Source of the DNA: Thamnocephalis sphaerospora
Taxonomy: Eukaryota > Zoopagomycota > Zoopagomycetes > Zoopagales > Sigmoideomycetaceae
DNA: 50,491 nt
Assembly (NCBI GenBank): GCA_003614735.1
Contig: KZ992468.1
Location: forward strand, 1-50,491
Direction of reading: 5' to 3'
Part shown: positions 22,711 to 34,492 of the stretch, piece by piece
Layout of the letters: each line of letters opens with the position of its first letter
Numbering within the stretch: position 1 is the first letter of the stretch
Notes under the pieces: generated by a model
The model's input: the letters and a program-made list of their open reading frames with translations, nothing else
Database searches by the model: none
What the model was told of the DNA's origin: nothing
Translations under genes and position numbers: made by a program

Positions 22711-24121
22711 ATGTCGGATATTAGCAAGGGAAGGCACGAGCGACGCCGGAAAGATTGTCTCTTTGACATTGGCAGCTATGGCCGGTAAGCGAGTGCCATG
22801 GCCTGCGCTGTTCTGTATTGCCGTAGCCACGTTCGTGACGGCCATCGTGGCCAACATTCACACCTTTGCAGAAAGACGGGCATTACCATAAACCGTGAGC
22901 TGGAGCGCGATGCACTTGGCATGATGGACGTGCAAGCGTTTCTGCAAGCAATCGCCGAAGACAACCCGCAGCTGGTGGCAAGCACCGGTAGCTGCGGTTT
23001 GCAGAGGTCCACCAATGATGATGCTAAAGTGTATGATGCAATGCAACAGCATACAGTGGCAGACACCTTGCCATGCGTCACTGGCAATGGAAAAGCTGCT
23101 TCATGCTCTGTCAAACAGGAGGCTGACATGGTGTCTGTCGGATTGTTGGGGGTGCAAGAGCCTGATGTGGCCGACCATCAGTGTCAGCACATAGCAGATA
23201 CACTGCTCTCGCCGCTATCAGCGCCACGTGTCAGTACATTGGGGTATCCTACAGCATGCAAGCCACACGAAACCCTCGACTTTAATGACCCTGCCTACAC
23301 GTGCGTGGCAGAAAGTGATTCTGATACTATTGCCGATATAGCAACGACACCGGAATGTGCGAGCCAGCAAGCGACCGCATATGCGTCCATGGACACCAGT
23401 GCGTGGCTATGTGAGCGTGGCTTTCGGCCCATGCTTGACCCGTCGCTATTGGTGTTAATGCCCGGCTGTCAACAAGAGACACAGGCAATGGGCACGTATT
23501 ACCCGCCACCGTCGCTGCCTCTTGGGTCATGACTGACTGCAAGCATTGTTCTCTTGCGTGTAGACCTTGTGTACACGGTCGACGCGGCACAGTCAGTTGC
23601 GATGCGCAATGGCGCATACTACTGCCAGCCGATGGCAACATGTGGTGCGCGCATGGCGTCCGGCCTCGTCTGCATTCCGCCTGGTGGCGGGAAACCAGCC
23701 TGTAGCACTGGCGACAACGTTCTTGTAGGCGGCTGGTGACATGCTGTGTCTGGGCGCACTGACTATGCGTGCATCTCACGCGTACATAGGTGTTTTTTAC
23801 GACACAGGGCAAATGCCATGTCACCGTGCACCAGTCGACGGTGCTTCTTGGCCAGGGTAGTCAGCTTGTGGTACCATGTCGTAGGTGTCGGCATATCGCG
23901 ACGGGCGTAGCAAGCAGGGCTAACGGAGGGTGGCGACAGATAATCGATATCGCATCCGTAATGGCGGTGATGCATCTTGCCAACTCTTTTACGTGCGCAT
24001 CAAATGGTCCTCTGATATGGCTGCTGTAGAGCAGTCTATGCCGCATCGTGGCATGCTAAGCAGCCGTGTCCATGCAACTGAAGCAAGTGATGGGCAGCAG
24101 CAACAGTGGCAACAGCAGTAA
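22711..24121 (+). CDS. MIF2: CENP-C / Mif2 kinetochore protein, compact
   Basis: Inner kinetochore protein linking centromeric chromatin to the outer kinetochore. Five exons: 22711-22784, 22872-23410, 23564-23724, 23790-23880, 23940-24121; 348 aa, much shorter than yeast or fission-yeast homologues (over 500). The N-terminus matches the Mif2-N block (DIGSYGRKTGITINRE..., residues 19-35). The C-terminus is a Mif2-type cupin: GLVCIPPGGGKP, DNVLVFFTTQG, TVLLGQGSQLVVPCHNRYRIRN. A Gln-rich tail ends it. Between them is low-complexity sequence; I find no CENP-C motif (Arg-rich, ending in an aromatic-Trp pair). The exon 2/3 junction is the weakest: an alternative donor at 23496 with acceptor before 23544 also keeps frame. 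Confidence 0.82.
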
Positions 24122-24595
24122 TGACGTAGTGTTTCTGGGCTGATCGTGTCCAGCGTCGCTTGCTATCAGCAGCATCGCTCACAATGTATGCGTCGACATT
24201 AAGCGGCACATGTGACGTCCTAGTCCTCTGCCACCATGTCAGCACGCTGCTCTGATGTGACGATGATGGCGTCGCCCCATCCTGATAAGACAAGGGTGTC
24301 TAAGCTCATGTGTGTGTGTGTGTGTGTGTGCTCTTGTCTATATAGCGGCTATCCACCTGCGCATACACCCAGGCGCGCGCTTGTCTCTTCTTTCCGCCCC
24401 TAGGTGAACACGAGCGAGGCCAAACCGTTGTCTCCAGCTGCCGCGGGAATCCACCTCCAGTCCGACGACCGCTTCTCATTCCCCTCTCTTTGTTCTCGCT
24501 ACGTCACTTTTTGTACCGGCACAACTTTGTTCACACTGCCAGCATTGCCCTACTACAGCTAGCCTGCCGTTGCATTTGCCACCCCTGTCGTCGTC
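24122..24595. other. Promoter region of the trehalose synthase subunit
   Basis: Contains a TG array (about 24309-24330) immediately followed by TATATAG at 24339-24345, about 255 nt before the ATG at 24596. No gene seen. Confidence 0.5.
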
Positions 24596-27500
24596 ATGTC
24601 GCTCACCGACAACAACAGTCTCATCGTGGTCTCGCTGTTTCTCCCGGTCACGGTGCGCGTCAAGGAGACCGGTCCGAACGGACAGTCGCCCGTCCACGGC
24701 TATGTGACCGAGACTGGCCACGGCGACGACGACTATGAAAAGTCGGATGAGCAGCACACGGGCGCGCGTCAGGAGCATTCGCGTCGCTCGACGTCGCTTG
24801 ACGTGGTAGACCCACGCGGCGAGGCGGGTAACGGGGCCATTTCGCCGGGCGGCCCTACCGAGCCTGTCGCACTGCCACGGCCAGGACGCACTCGCTCTGG
24901 AGGCAGCGCCAACGTTAGCAGTGATATGGGCATTGCAGCGCCACGTCCGCTGCGCGAAGTCGCAGACCGGCCGTCAACCCCAACGCGTCCTACGACGCCG
25001 TCCCACAAGCACGATCTGCTGCAGTATCTGCCGCGCCACGACAGCGAAGGTCATGCGGCCGACGCCGCGGCAAAGTCACGCTCCACCCACGGAACGATCG
25101 TCAACGATCCGCGACTTATCGCTTTGGCCGAGGCGGCTACGCAGCGGGACACACTGGGTCGGCCGGGCTTTTTGCGCTCGCTGTCGTCGGGTAACCTGCC
25201 GCGCCCGGCCTACTTTACGCCGGATATGCCGGGAACGCCGACGCAGATGACAGACGCCGCTGCAGCTAGCGGCGTCCCGGTGCATGCCACCGGCGAGGTA
25301 ACCATGGATGGCATCCACGGTGTGCCGCGCGACCTAGACTCGCCGCTTGCAGTGCCGCGTCGACTGCAGGCAACCGCATCGCCAGCACCAATCGACCGCG
25401 AGTTCTCCTTTCACACGTCGACACTGCGCAACGGCGGCTTGCACAATGCGCTTCTTTCGGCCGCGCCACGTCTGCCGAATCGCAAGCTGATCGGCACCCT
25501 GGGCGTGCCATCCGACCATCTGACCGAGACAGAGCGTGCCACCATCGACCACGAGTTGGCCGAGGGCGGCGAGCAGGAGCGGCGCTGGGGTACGGTACGG
25601 GTCGTCTGGGCCGATGCTGCTCAGATGCACGGCCATTACGACCAATTCTGCAAACAGGCAAGTATTTGGTAGAGAATGCCATGCAACGTGTCGCTGATCG
25701 TATTGGCAATGCCCCTGCCAGGCACTCTGGCCCATGTTTCACTATGTGTTGCCGGAATATCCGAAATCCCAAGGCTGGGAGGTTGATGCATGGGAAAAAT
25801 GCATCGAGGTGAACCAGCTGTTTGCCGACGCGGTGGTGGCCGCTTACACACCAGGCGATACCAGTAGGTGCTCCGCTACTATAAATCGACCAATGTGCGC
25901 GACGCTAATGGAGACTGGACGCGTTTCTGCGCGGCAGTTTGGATCAACGACTATCATCTTATGCTGCTGCCCGCCATGATCCGAAAGCGGCTGCCTGATG
26001 CAAACATTGGATTTTTTTTGCATGTGCCATTCCCGAGCTCGGAGATTTTCCGCTGTCTGCACGGTAGGCGCCTTTGAATGCTGTGCATGTGCATTTTATG
26101 GGCTATTGCTGACGACGCGATTTGCCATGCGCTGCAGTGCGCAAGGAGATTCTCGAGGGTGTGCTAGGTGCCAATCTGATTGGTTTCCAGACTTACTCGT
26201 TTGCGCGGCACTTTTTGCATACGTGCACACGCGTGCTGCGCGCAGAGACGACACCGACGAGCGTCGAGCTGGATGATCACTCTGTGCAAGTGGGCATTTT
26301 CCCGATTGGTAGGTGGTAGAGTGTGCGGCACAGCACGGTCGGGCAAACGCTTACTAGATGGCTACTTTGACACGCAGGTATTGACGCGGTTGCATTGAAT
26401 GCTCGGCGGTAAGTTGCGCAGGACCGTGTGTTCTGCCACGCAGTCTGACCAAAGCGTGGTTGGCATGTGTGTTTGTGGTTCACAGCAAGCATCCACATGT
26501 GGTCGAGATTGTGTCGGGACTACGCGAACGCTACGCCGACAAAAAGATCATTGTCTGTCGCGACAAGCTGGATTACGTCAAGGGTGTGCGGCAAAAGTTG
26601 ATTGGCTTTGAAAAGTTCCTAAAGATGTATCCCGAGTGGCGCGGCAAGGTAGGCGTCGTTGTCTGCACTCTGTTGAGAAGAGAACTGGTTGCGCATGCTA
26701 ACATTGCCCATGTCCCTTCCGTTTGGAGCAGGTTGTGATGATCCAGATTGCACTGTCGACCACTGAGCAGAATGAGCTAAATGCACAGGTGTCGGACGTA
26801 GTGGCGCGCATCAATTCGCGCTATGGCACCATTGCCTATCAGCCGGTCGTTTATCTGCGCCAGGACATTGCGTTTGAGCACTACCTTGGCTTGCTCACTG
26901 CAGCCGACGCTTTTATGATTACGAGCCTGCGCGAGGGCATGAATCTGACTAGCCACGAGTTTGTCTGCTGTCAGGCGGCCAAACGCAGCCCACTGATTAT
27001 CAGCGAAGTGAGTGCTCGATGATGAAGCAGACTGTGATGTTGGTTGTGCTGACATATGCGCTAGTTTGCTGGTACATATGGTAGCTTTGGCGCGGCCATC
27101 CGCGTCAACCCATGGGATTACAAGGAAATGGCCGAGGCGATCCACGAGGCGCTGGTGATGGACGAGGAAGACCGCACCGTACGCTGGCAGGAGCTGTATC
27201 GCCATGTCACCACCAACACTGCGCAATTCTGGGTTGAATCGTTTATCGGCGAGCTGAAGCGCATTCACCAGGACTCTGACCGGCGCAAGTCGATGCGGCA
27301 GCACCGGCTGAGCAACGGTCGACTGCGCACGGAATACGCCAATGCCGCAAAGCGACTGTAAGCTATGGCGCCTGCGGATGCTGGTGGAGCACATGCATCA
27401 GCAACCATGCAATTGCTGACATGTATATCGGCGATGTGTGCGTAGGATCGTTCTTGACTTTGACGGTACGCTGGTTCCGTTCCAGCGCTCGCTCAACCTG

Positions 27501-28392
27501 CCCACAGCGCTTCCAGAACGTGTCAGCGCCCTGCTGCGGCGTGTCACGAGTGACACACGTAACCGGGTGCTTGTCGTAAGCGGTCGCACAACCACCGATC
27601 TAGATAAGCTATTTGCCGACATTCCAGGTCTGGGGCTATGGTGAGTTTGCAGGCACTACTAGCGCCCTCTTGCTACCATGGCGGCCGACTAACTGATGAA
27701 CGCTGCGATGCAACGCGTTCTAAAGCGCGGAAAGCGGCTGCTTTCTACGTCTGCCTGGCGAGTCCACCTGGGAACGGCTGGTGCCAGACTGCGAGGGCGA
27801 AGGATCGCCGTGGCAGGTCAAGGTGCGCGAGGTGTTTGAATACTACACAGAGCGCACACCGGGCTCGTCTATCGAGGAGAAACAGCTGGCCCTGGTGTGG
27901 CACTATCGCGCTGCGGACAATCTTAGCTATGGCGCGTGGCAGGCGGCCGAGTGCCAGAATCATCTACAGGACTCGCTAGGCGGCGTGCTGCCCATTCACA
28001 TTGTTGCCGGCAGCAAAAACATTGAGGTGCTGCCGCGCGCAGCAAGCACTGCTCTGGCGGCACAACGGGCGCTGACTGCCCTCCCTGGCGTGGAGCTGGC
28101 CGTGGCCGTGGGCGGATCGCGTGCCTTTGAGGACATTTTCGAGTACTTGGACGACCGGGTGAGCAAGAAGCAGCGGTCTTCGATCAGCGAAGAGATGCGC
28201 ACACAGGACGCGGACAATTTCAAAATCATCACGTGCATGGTCGGCAACCGCAATGGGCGTGCGCTTTTGACGGTGCGCCGCGTTGTTGACGCGCTAAACA
28301 CGCTCGACATGCTGACCGGACCGCACGATGAGACCGAAAGCGACGATCAGTCCGATTCATCTGCTGCAGCGCCGGTGACGCATGCTCATTGA
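24596..28392 (+). CDS. TSL1: Trehalose synthase complex regulatory subunit (Tsl1/Tps3-like)
   Basis: Ten exons: 24596-25657, 25722-25863, 25938-26063, 26138-26308, 26378-26408, 26486-26648, 26732-27007, 27065-27357, 27446-27640, 27726-28392; 1041 aa. The N-terminus LIVVSLFLP (residues 9-17) is the Tsl1/Tps3 signature, followed by about 200 low-complexity residues. The GT20 domain keeps WINDYHLMLLP, FLHVPFPSSEIFR, CRDKLDYVKGV and SLREGMNLTSHE. The HAD phosphatase-like domain starts near residue 755 with intact DFDGTLV (Asp759/Asp761), but the Lys motif (normally GVNKG) reads AASTA (925-929) and the metal motif (normally GDDxTDEDMF) reads GGSRAFEDIF (949-958). I infer a non-catalytic subunit stabilising Tps1/Tps2. 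Intron 1 is GC-AG. Confidence 0.9.
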
Positions 28393-29217
28393 TACCGACG
28401 CCTCCCTGATGCCGCCCATACTCTTCATGCCACCAAGCGCGCCAGTCCCACCACATAGCTTATCAGTCGCGCGCTACATAATAAAATTCCAGCAGTAAAA
28501 ATGCTTTACTCTCCATGCCCATATATACACAGCCCAGCAGTGGCTACATTACCTACACGCGTCAAACTCGATGGTTAGCAAACGTCGATAGGCCGTATAC
28601 ACCAGCCACCAGCGGGTAAAGCGAGAAAATGTACGGCATGGCTCGCTGTCCAGTCGCGTCGAGTGCAGTAAATAGGCTCGACGCGACTGGCGGCAGCAGC
28701 ACGTTTGCACGCGCCGCGCACACAAGCAGAAGCACTCTGAATGCCGGATAGTTTGCTTTTGCATATGAATCTTCAACGTTCGCCCACGGGAAAGAGCGAG
28801 GTTGTACACACAGCTATGCGTAGAGGAGAGAGAGAGGGTATCATGGCGGCGGACGATGGATGATGATGCAACATACCTTTCCAGCAGCTATTGTGCCGTC
28901 CGCATCGATGCACGCACGAGCAAACAGCAGCGCAGCGTCTTGCAGATGGATGGATGAACGAATGAATGAATGGATGAACGGTTGGATGGACTAGCAGGCG
29001 TGGATGATGCAGGTGATGGTGTGGGGAATGAAAGGAGTGACGATGCTGGTGAGGCCGCGTGGATCCGGTGACCTCATCAGTTCGTGTTGTCGCTTGCACT
29101 CATCCCTCATCGCCAGTTCCCTCCCCGTTCTCGCTCTAGGCCGCACCTGTTCTCTACCGTCTTTCACCGTCTACCTGTAAGTCTACCACGCTCGCTTCCC
29201 CGCCGGCCACCTTTACG
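28393..29217. other. Intergenic TSL1 to VMA6
   Basis: AATAAA near 28480 likely ends TSL1. A tetranucleotide tract lies at about 28938-28990. No gene recognised. Confidence 0.55.
28938..28990. repeat. ATGG/ATGA tetranucleotide repeat
   Basis: Imperfect tandem units of ATGG, ATGA and ACGA, between TSL1 and VMA6. Confidence 0.85.
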
Positions 29218-30687
29218 ATGGAGGGTCTCTTTTTCAACGTGGACGACGGCTACCTGGAGGGCATTCTGCGCGGCTACCGTACTGGTCTGCTTTCGTCCAC
29301 CAACTACGTGAACCTTACGCAGTGCGAAACGCTCGATGGTACGTATAGGCCACCGTCGCCAGCAGTCAGGGCGTGGCAACCGGTGGCTAGGCAGCGGCAC
29401 AGCGGATATGTAGCCGTGGCATGCGGTCACCTGGGAAAGCCCAAAGCTTACGCCAGCCTGTTCACTTGGCAGACTTGAAGCTGCAACTGGCAGCCACAGA
29501 CTATGGCACCCTGCTGCAGAATGAGCCGTCTCCCATCGCCACATCTACTATCGCAGAGCGGTGCACAGAGCGGCTGGTGGATGAGTTTCGCTATATACAG
29601 CAGGCTGCGGTGAAGCCGCTGTCCACCTTTTTGGACTATATCACGTACGTAGCCGGCTGCTGACTGTGGTGGTGGCGGTGGAGACGGTGCACTCGCTCTA
29701 CGCCGTGACTAATTCACCTTGCGGCATCTAGATATGGCTATATGATTGACAATGTCATCCTGCTGATCACTGGCACGCTGCATGAGCGCGATACGCACGA
29801 GCTGCTGGAGCGCTGTCATCCGCTGGGTGTATTTGATGCGATGCCGGCACTGTGCGCCGCTACCAGTGTGGCCGATCTCTACAACACCGTGCTGGTGGAG
29901 ACACCGCTGGGTAGGTGCCAGTACGGTTTGCGATGATGTGCGGCGACCAGGCTGCCTAACATGATTACGTCTGCTTAGCGCCCTATTTCAAGGACTGTTT
30001 GTCTGCACACGATTTGGATGAGATGAACATTGAAATCATCCGAAACACGCTCTACAAGGCATATCTGGAGGACTTTGTCGAGTTTTGCCGCAGTCTTGGC
30101 GGCTCAACAGCCGAGATTATGACTGAAATCCTCGAGGTGAGCATCCAGGCCCCGTTGACTATGCACGAGCATCCTTTGCAGCGCATGCTCATATGGTAGT
30201 GACGACTTTGCCAACAGTTTGAGGCCGACCGTCGTACCATCAACATCACCGCCAATAGCTTTGGCACAGAGCTTTCCAAGGACGATCGTGTCCGGCTTTT
30301 CCCCAAGTTTGGCAAGCTCTTCCCTGAGGGCCAAGCACGTCTGGCGCGTGCCGATGATCTGGACGCTGTCAAGAGCGTGTGCGAAACCTACGTGGTAGGT
30401 GGCGGGGCGGGAACAGGCCAGTATGCACGGCCGCTCACGCGCGGGCACTTTTGCCGCTCTAGGATTATCGCCACTTTTTCGAGAACCAAGTGCACTCGCT
30501 GGAGGACTGCTTCTTTGCTCGCGAAGTGGAGCTCAACAAGCTTGCGTTCCAGCAGCAGTTCCACTATGGCATCTTTTACGCATACACCCGCCTCAAGGAG
30601 CAGGAGATCCGCAACATTGTGTGGATTGCCGAGTGCATCAGCCAGCAGCAAAAAGAGCGCATCAACCAGTATATTCCCATCTTCTAA
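29218..30687 (+). CDS. VMA6: V-type proton ATPase subunit d
   Basis: Subunit d of the vacuolar H+-ATPase, connecting the central rotor to the proteolipid ring at the vacuolar/endosomal membrane. Six exons: 29218-29338, 29473-29644, 29732-29910, 29979-30136, 30218-30394, 30463-30687; 343 aa, the family norm. Strong family blocks throughout: [20 protein letters not shown] at the start, [49 protein letters not shown], and the C-terminal [14 protein letters not shown]...YIPIF. All introns are GT-AG. Nothing unusual. Confidence 0.97.
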
Positions 30688-31604
30688 CGGCTGCTGCTGC
30701 GACCACAGCGGCGGTGTGCGGCTGCTGCGCCCGTGTATCTCAACAAGGCTTGATTACAGCGTGCATGCAGAGTGTCCGTTCTAATGAGCCATTTTCGCAG
30801 AATTGAACGGCCGCCTTTGGTGCCCCACACACACACAGTCTTTTCGACGTCTTCGTCTCTTCCCGCTCGCTCACACGTCTTCTATCGTTGGTGTGTTGAC
30901 TGGGTGGCAACTGAGGTGGCGATGGCCTTGTTCGGCTGCGTTCGGATCCCAATCAGTAAGGCGCCATCATCCACCAATAGCAGAGCGAGAACACCGGAGA
31001 AAAAGGTCCGCGTGTCAGAGATCCAACGGTCGGTGTTCCAACTGCCACGCGCCTTTTACGAAAGGAGATGATGGCGAGCACAACGAAAATCGCCATCAGT
31101 CTGCGCTGGCTGGGCCGCCGTGCGTGGCCGTGCGGCGTGATGTGGGCTAGCGAGCCCTGGTCCAGGCTGGCTGCTTTTCTTTCTCTTCACCTTCTCTTGT
31201 CGCCACACTCGGTTCACTACTGTTTGCGCTCTAGGTGAGTACTAGGCCATCTACACGCTGCTTTGCACGGTCGACATGGTTATTGCGCCCTTGGTCCCAC
31301 GCTCGGCTTGTTAGTTCAACCGGCCATGTGTACGGCGCTTCTCGTTCGCTCGTTCGCTCTCTCTCTCTCTCTCGCCTCGAACATGTGTGATGGCATCGAT
31401 TTCCGTCTCCGGTCGGACGAGCGCTGAGTTGCCTTCCGCGGACATTGCTTTGGCACTTCCGCCCGACTGTGTGCGCTCACCGTATAAATACGCCTTGCTA
31501 ACGTATCCTTTGCCGTTGCATCTGCATCTACCGCCTACACGACCATCTGGCCGACTGATCGACCGCCACGCCACACGCCACAGTCTGCCGCTCTGCCTGC
31601 CAAC
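30688..31604. other. Intergenic VMA6 to MLRQ-like gene
   Basis: No supported gene. A TC dinucleotide run (about 31357-31373) and TATAAATA at 31483-31490 precede the next start by 115-122 nt. Confidence 0.5.
31483..31490 (+). promoter_or_regulatory. TATA box of the MLRQ-like gene
   Basis: TATAAATA, 122 nt upstream of ATG 31605. Confidence 0.6.
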
Positions 31605-31926
31605 ATGTCTTTCCGTCAGCAATTTATGAAGAACTGGTGGCGTGTCGAGGTGGCGCCCATCGTCGCCGTGCTCGGTGTTGCCGTCGGCGGTGCCGCCTGG
31701 TACGTCTCCCGCCTGGCGCGCGGTTCTCAGGTCGTCTGGGACCGCCGCAACAACCCGTACCCGTGGCTCCACGTTGAGCAGACCACCAACCAGAAGATGT
31801 TTGCTGTGAACCAGCAGTTCGAGAGGAGGTAAGCATCTGCAGCGGGTGGGTTGTACAGGAGAGATCCGCCTGCAGGTACTAACGGTGCTTTTTCCACCAC
31901 ACAGCTACGTCCGCGATCGCCTCTAA
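31605..31926 (+). CDS. MLRQ/B12D (NDUFA4-like) mitochondrial protein
   Basis: Two exons, 31605-31828 and 31905-31926, 81 aa. The intron has a textbook TACTAAC branch site at about 31878. A single transmembrane segment (VAPIVAVLGVAVGGAAWYVS, residues about 16-35) is followed by the conserved WDRRNNPYPWLHVEQT and FERSYVRDRL. The B12D/MLRQ family covers small inner-membrane proteins associated with respiratory complex I or IV; which complex applies here cannot be read from sequence. Size and layout fit the fungal family. Confidence 0.88.
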
Positions 31927-32413
31927 ATGTGCGGCACAGTCTGAGCAGCGACTTGTCCTGGGCCGTGCCCTAGGCCATCGTCGTCTGCATCGGCTGCTAC
32001 CACTGCCACCACCACCATTATCACTGCTACTTTTACCACCACGCCCCCACACAGACATGCAGTCGCGTCTCTGGTAGCGCAGTTTATCCGCTGCTGCTGC
32101 TGCTGCTGCTGGTACTGCTACTGTGCGTCTACCATGTGCATGCGGGTATACGCATACCTGCATGTGGCGTTTCGTTTGCTCTGTTGCATTCGATCGATAA
32201 ATGTCCGTTTTTACATCATTTTGATAGTGCAGTGGACGGAAAATCGACAGAGCTAAGCGGAGTTTTCAGGATGAGGCGGTGTGCTCAAGATGGTACCTTT
32301 GTTGTCACCCCTACCGACAGACGACTCCCACGTACAAGCGTGCCTAGACTGTTACACATTCAACGTCGGAGAGAGAGAGACCGCTATGGCAAAACACGTT
32401 TATTTCTCGGCAG
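31927..32413. other. Tail-to-tail intergenic, MLRQ-like / DBR1
   Basis: 3' flanks of two convergent genes; includes a GCT triplet run near 32091-32111. No gene seen. Confidence 0.55.
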
Positions 32414-34492
32414 CTACCACACGGGCTCCTGAATGCCGAGCATCTGGCAAAACTGCACTGTCTGCGGATTCCGCATAAACCCTACGCCATGAACGGGTAA
32501 GATGATGTGGCCAGCGTGTAGCGTATGGTGCAGGCGGCACTTACGAGGTGACCTGATATTGTGCGGAACAGGACCTTGCACTTGCTGCGGTGTAGGCGGT
32601 GGCGCTGTGACGACAAAGTTGCTGGGAATAGTAAGATCGGTAATGTTGGCCGATACCCAAGCACGCTCCCGCTGGATCTCGCTAGACATACAAGCGTACC
32701 GTGAGCTGGCTGGTTAGCAACGAAAAGGCACACGCACAACAGGCCTGTGAAACACGCCACCTACCGTTGCATCGCCTCACCACCGGGTATTTCGGGCTGA
32801 GCAACGGTCATGGACATGTATGGACGTGTCGCACGCAACACAGCCAGCCACTCTGGGTCGTACTCAAACTTGGGCGTTTCTGCAGCATCAGGCAGCGGAT
32901 TGTGCATCTCCACGTCGACAATCTAGCGCAAGGCACATCGTCACGTGGTCGTTGTGGTTAGTCTGGGTGTGATCGCAAACGCTCGGGATAAACCCACTTC
33001 TAGAAAGGCACGACGCGGAAGACACTTGTCGAGTGCTACAAAGTTTGTCTGCGGGAACCGCTCTGGTGATTTAGGCAGATTGTCCTCGGTCGGCACCGCA
33101 TCCGCCGCTGTCGAAGCAGAGTCGGCATCACTGCCATCGTCGTCTGACATATCCAGTGCAATGGCGTCTGGATTCCCCGATCCTGACTTGGGCCGCTTGG
33201 CTTCACTGGGCGCATCACTGGTGCCGGCTGAGGTATCCTTTGCTTCCTCGGTCGGCGTCGGCGTCGGCCTCTTTCCACCGCTGCTCTGTTCGCCGAATAC
33301 CACAGCATCGGTATCGTCGTCGTCGTCATCATCATCGTCCAGGAAAGCGTCGTCCAGTGGAATTGCATCCGGATTGACCGGTGTGAGCGCCTGGTTAAGG
33401 CGCGCTGGCATTGCGTCTACCGGCACGTCCGGCGGATGCTGTACAGTGGCCGTGAAGCGCACATGCAGATGGCCCGAGAACCACCAGTGCGGACGCAGAT
33501 GATGGAGCAGAAACTCGTTGGGCGGTGAGCCAAGACAATTTTGTTGCACCTAATACCGCGGATAGATGAGCATCCGACCGTGTCTGCGCATCACAGCACG
33601 CACTGCCCACTTCTTTGGTGAAGAATTTTTTCTTGCGCAGCAGGTCAGCCGTGTCGCCATACTGCTCAATGCCGCGCGGCCAGTCGTGCGACGCCATGAT
33701 ATCGACACGCTCCCGCAGCTGAACCACCCGTTAGTGACCAATCACTGCGGTGTGTGCGTACACACGCTTAGCTACGCACCTGAGCAAGGCGGGCGACGTC
33801 ATAGGCGCGCACATGATACACGCTGCGTTCCGTGCGGCGATCATACGGCGGACGCTCAAAGTGTCCTGTCCGCAACGCGCGGATCAGCCGAGCAGCATGC
33901 ACTGTACGATCGGTCGGTCCGCCATCCGCCTACCTTTGTGATAGTCGTGCTGCTTGAAAATGCCGCTCAAGCCGGCAATGCGCAGTCCGCCAAAGCGCAC
34001 CACCCCGGCTGCGCCCAAATAGTAAATGTTGGGGCAAACCCAGCCGCCGTAGAACCTGGCGCCATGGCCGTTTGCCAGTGGCATTAGCATGGCGGTGCCA
34101 CCCGGCTGGCCAACGCATCTGCCGCTCGCCTCTGGCCACCTACAGCTCCTGCATGTGATTGCTTGCCTCGTGGTTGCCCCCGATAAACAGCGTCGGCACG
34201 GGCGCGAGCCGTTCGCCGGTGTAGTAGCGGTGAAAGTCGCCCAGCTGCCGATATTTGGGCGGGCACGCCAGCGACGCCAGGTCCGCGTGGTTGCGCACCG
34301 CCTGAAAGTCGCCGCAAATGATCAGCAGACTGACGCGCTCGCCCAGCGCCCTTTCGCGCCGGCCGATCTCGGCATAAATGGCGTCCAGCTGGCCATGGCC
34401 GCAGCCTTCGACAGCAATCTACGTCAGGGGTGCGGCCGGTCAGCCTATGCTTGCACGGACGCGGGTGCTTGCCCCTGGGCGCCAACCTTCAT
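32414..34492 (-). CDS. DBR1: RNA lariat debranching enzyme
   Basis: Cleaves the 2'-5' bond of excised intron lariats in the nucleus. Nine exons on the minus strand: 34492-34487, 34418-34144, 34055-33934, 33865-33780, 33718-33611, 33549-32998, 32922-32765, 32705-32545, 32481-32414; 511 aa. The first coding exon holds only Met-Lys. Metallophosphoesterase motifs are intact: [10 protein letters not shown] (Cys8, His10), CGDFQAVRN (Asp39), GGNHEASN (Asn84, His85), SHDWP (His174) and GHLHVRF (His226, His228). After the catalytic core is an acidic insert with nine consecutive Asp. The C-terminal DBR1 domain ([25 protein letters not shown]) is complete. It is divergent from the lipase gene. Confidence 0.95.

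Noticed and set aside
26409-26485. Extra TSL1 coding between 26423 and 26485 (LTKAWLACVFVVH)
   Set aside because: The frame is open after an alternative acceptor, but joining at the CACAG before 26486 gives the family-like sequence NARRKHPHVVE with a normal-sized intron.
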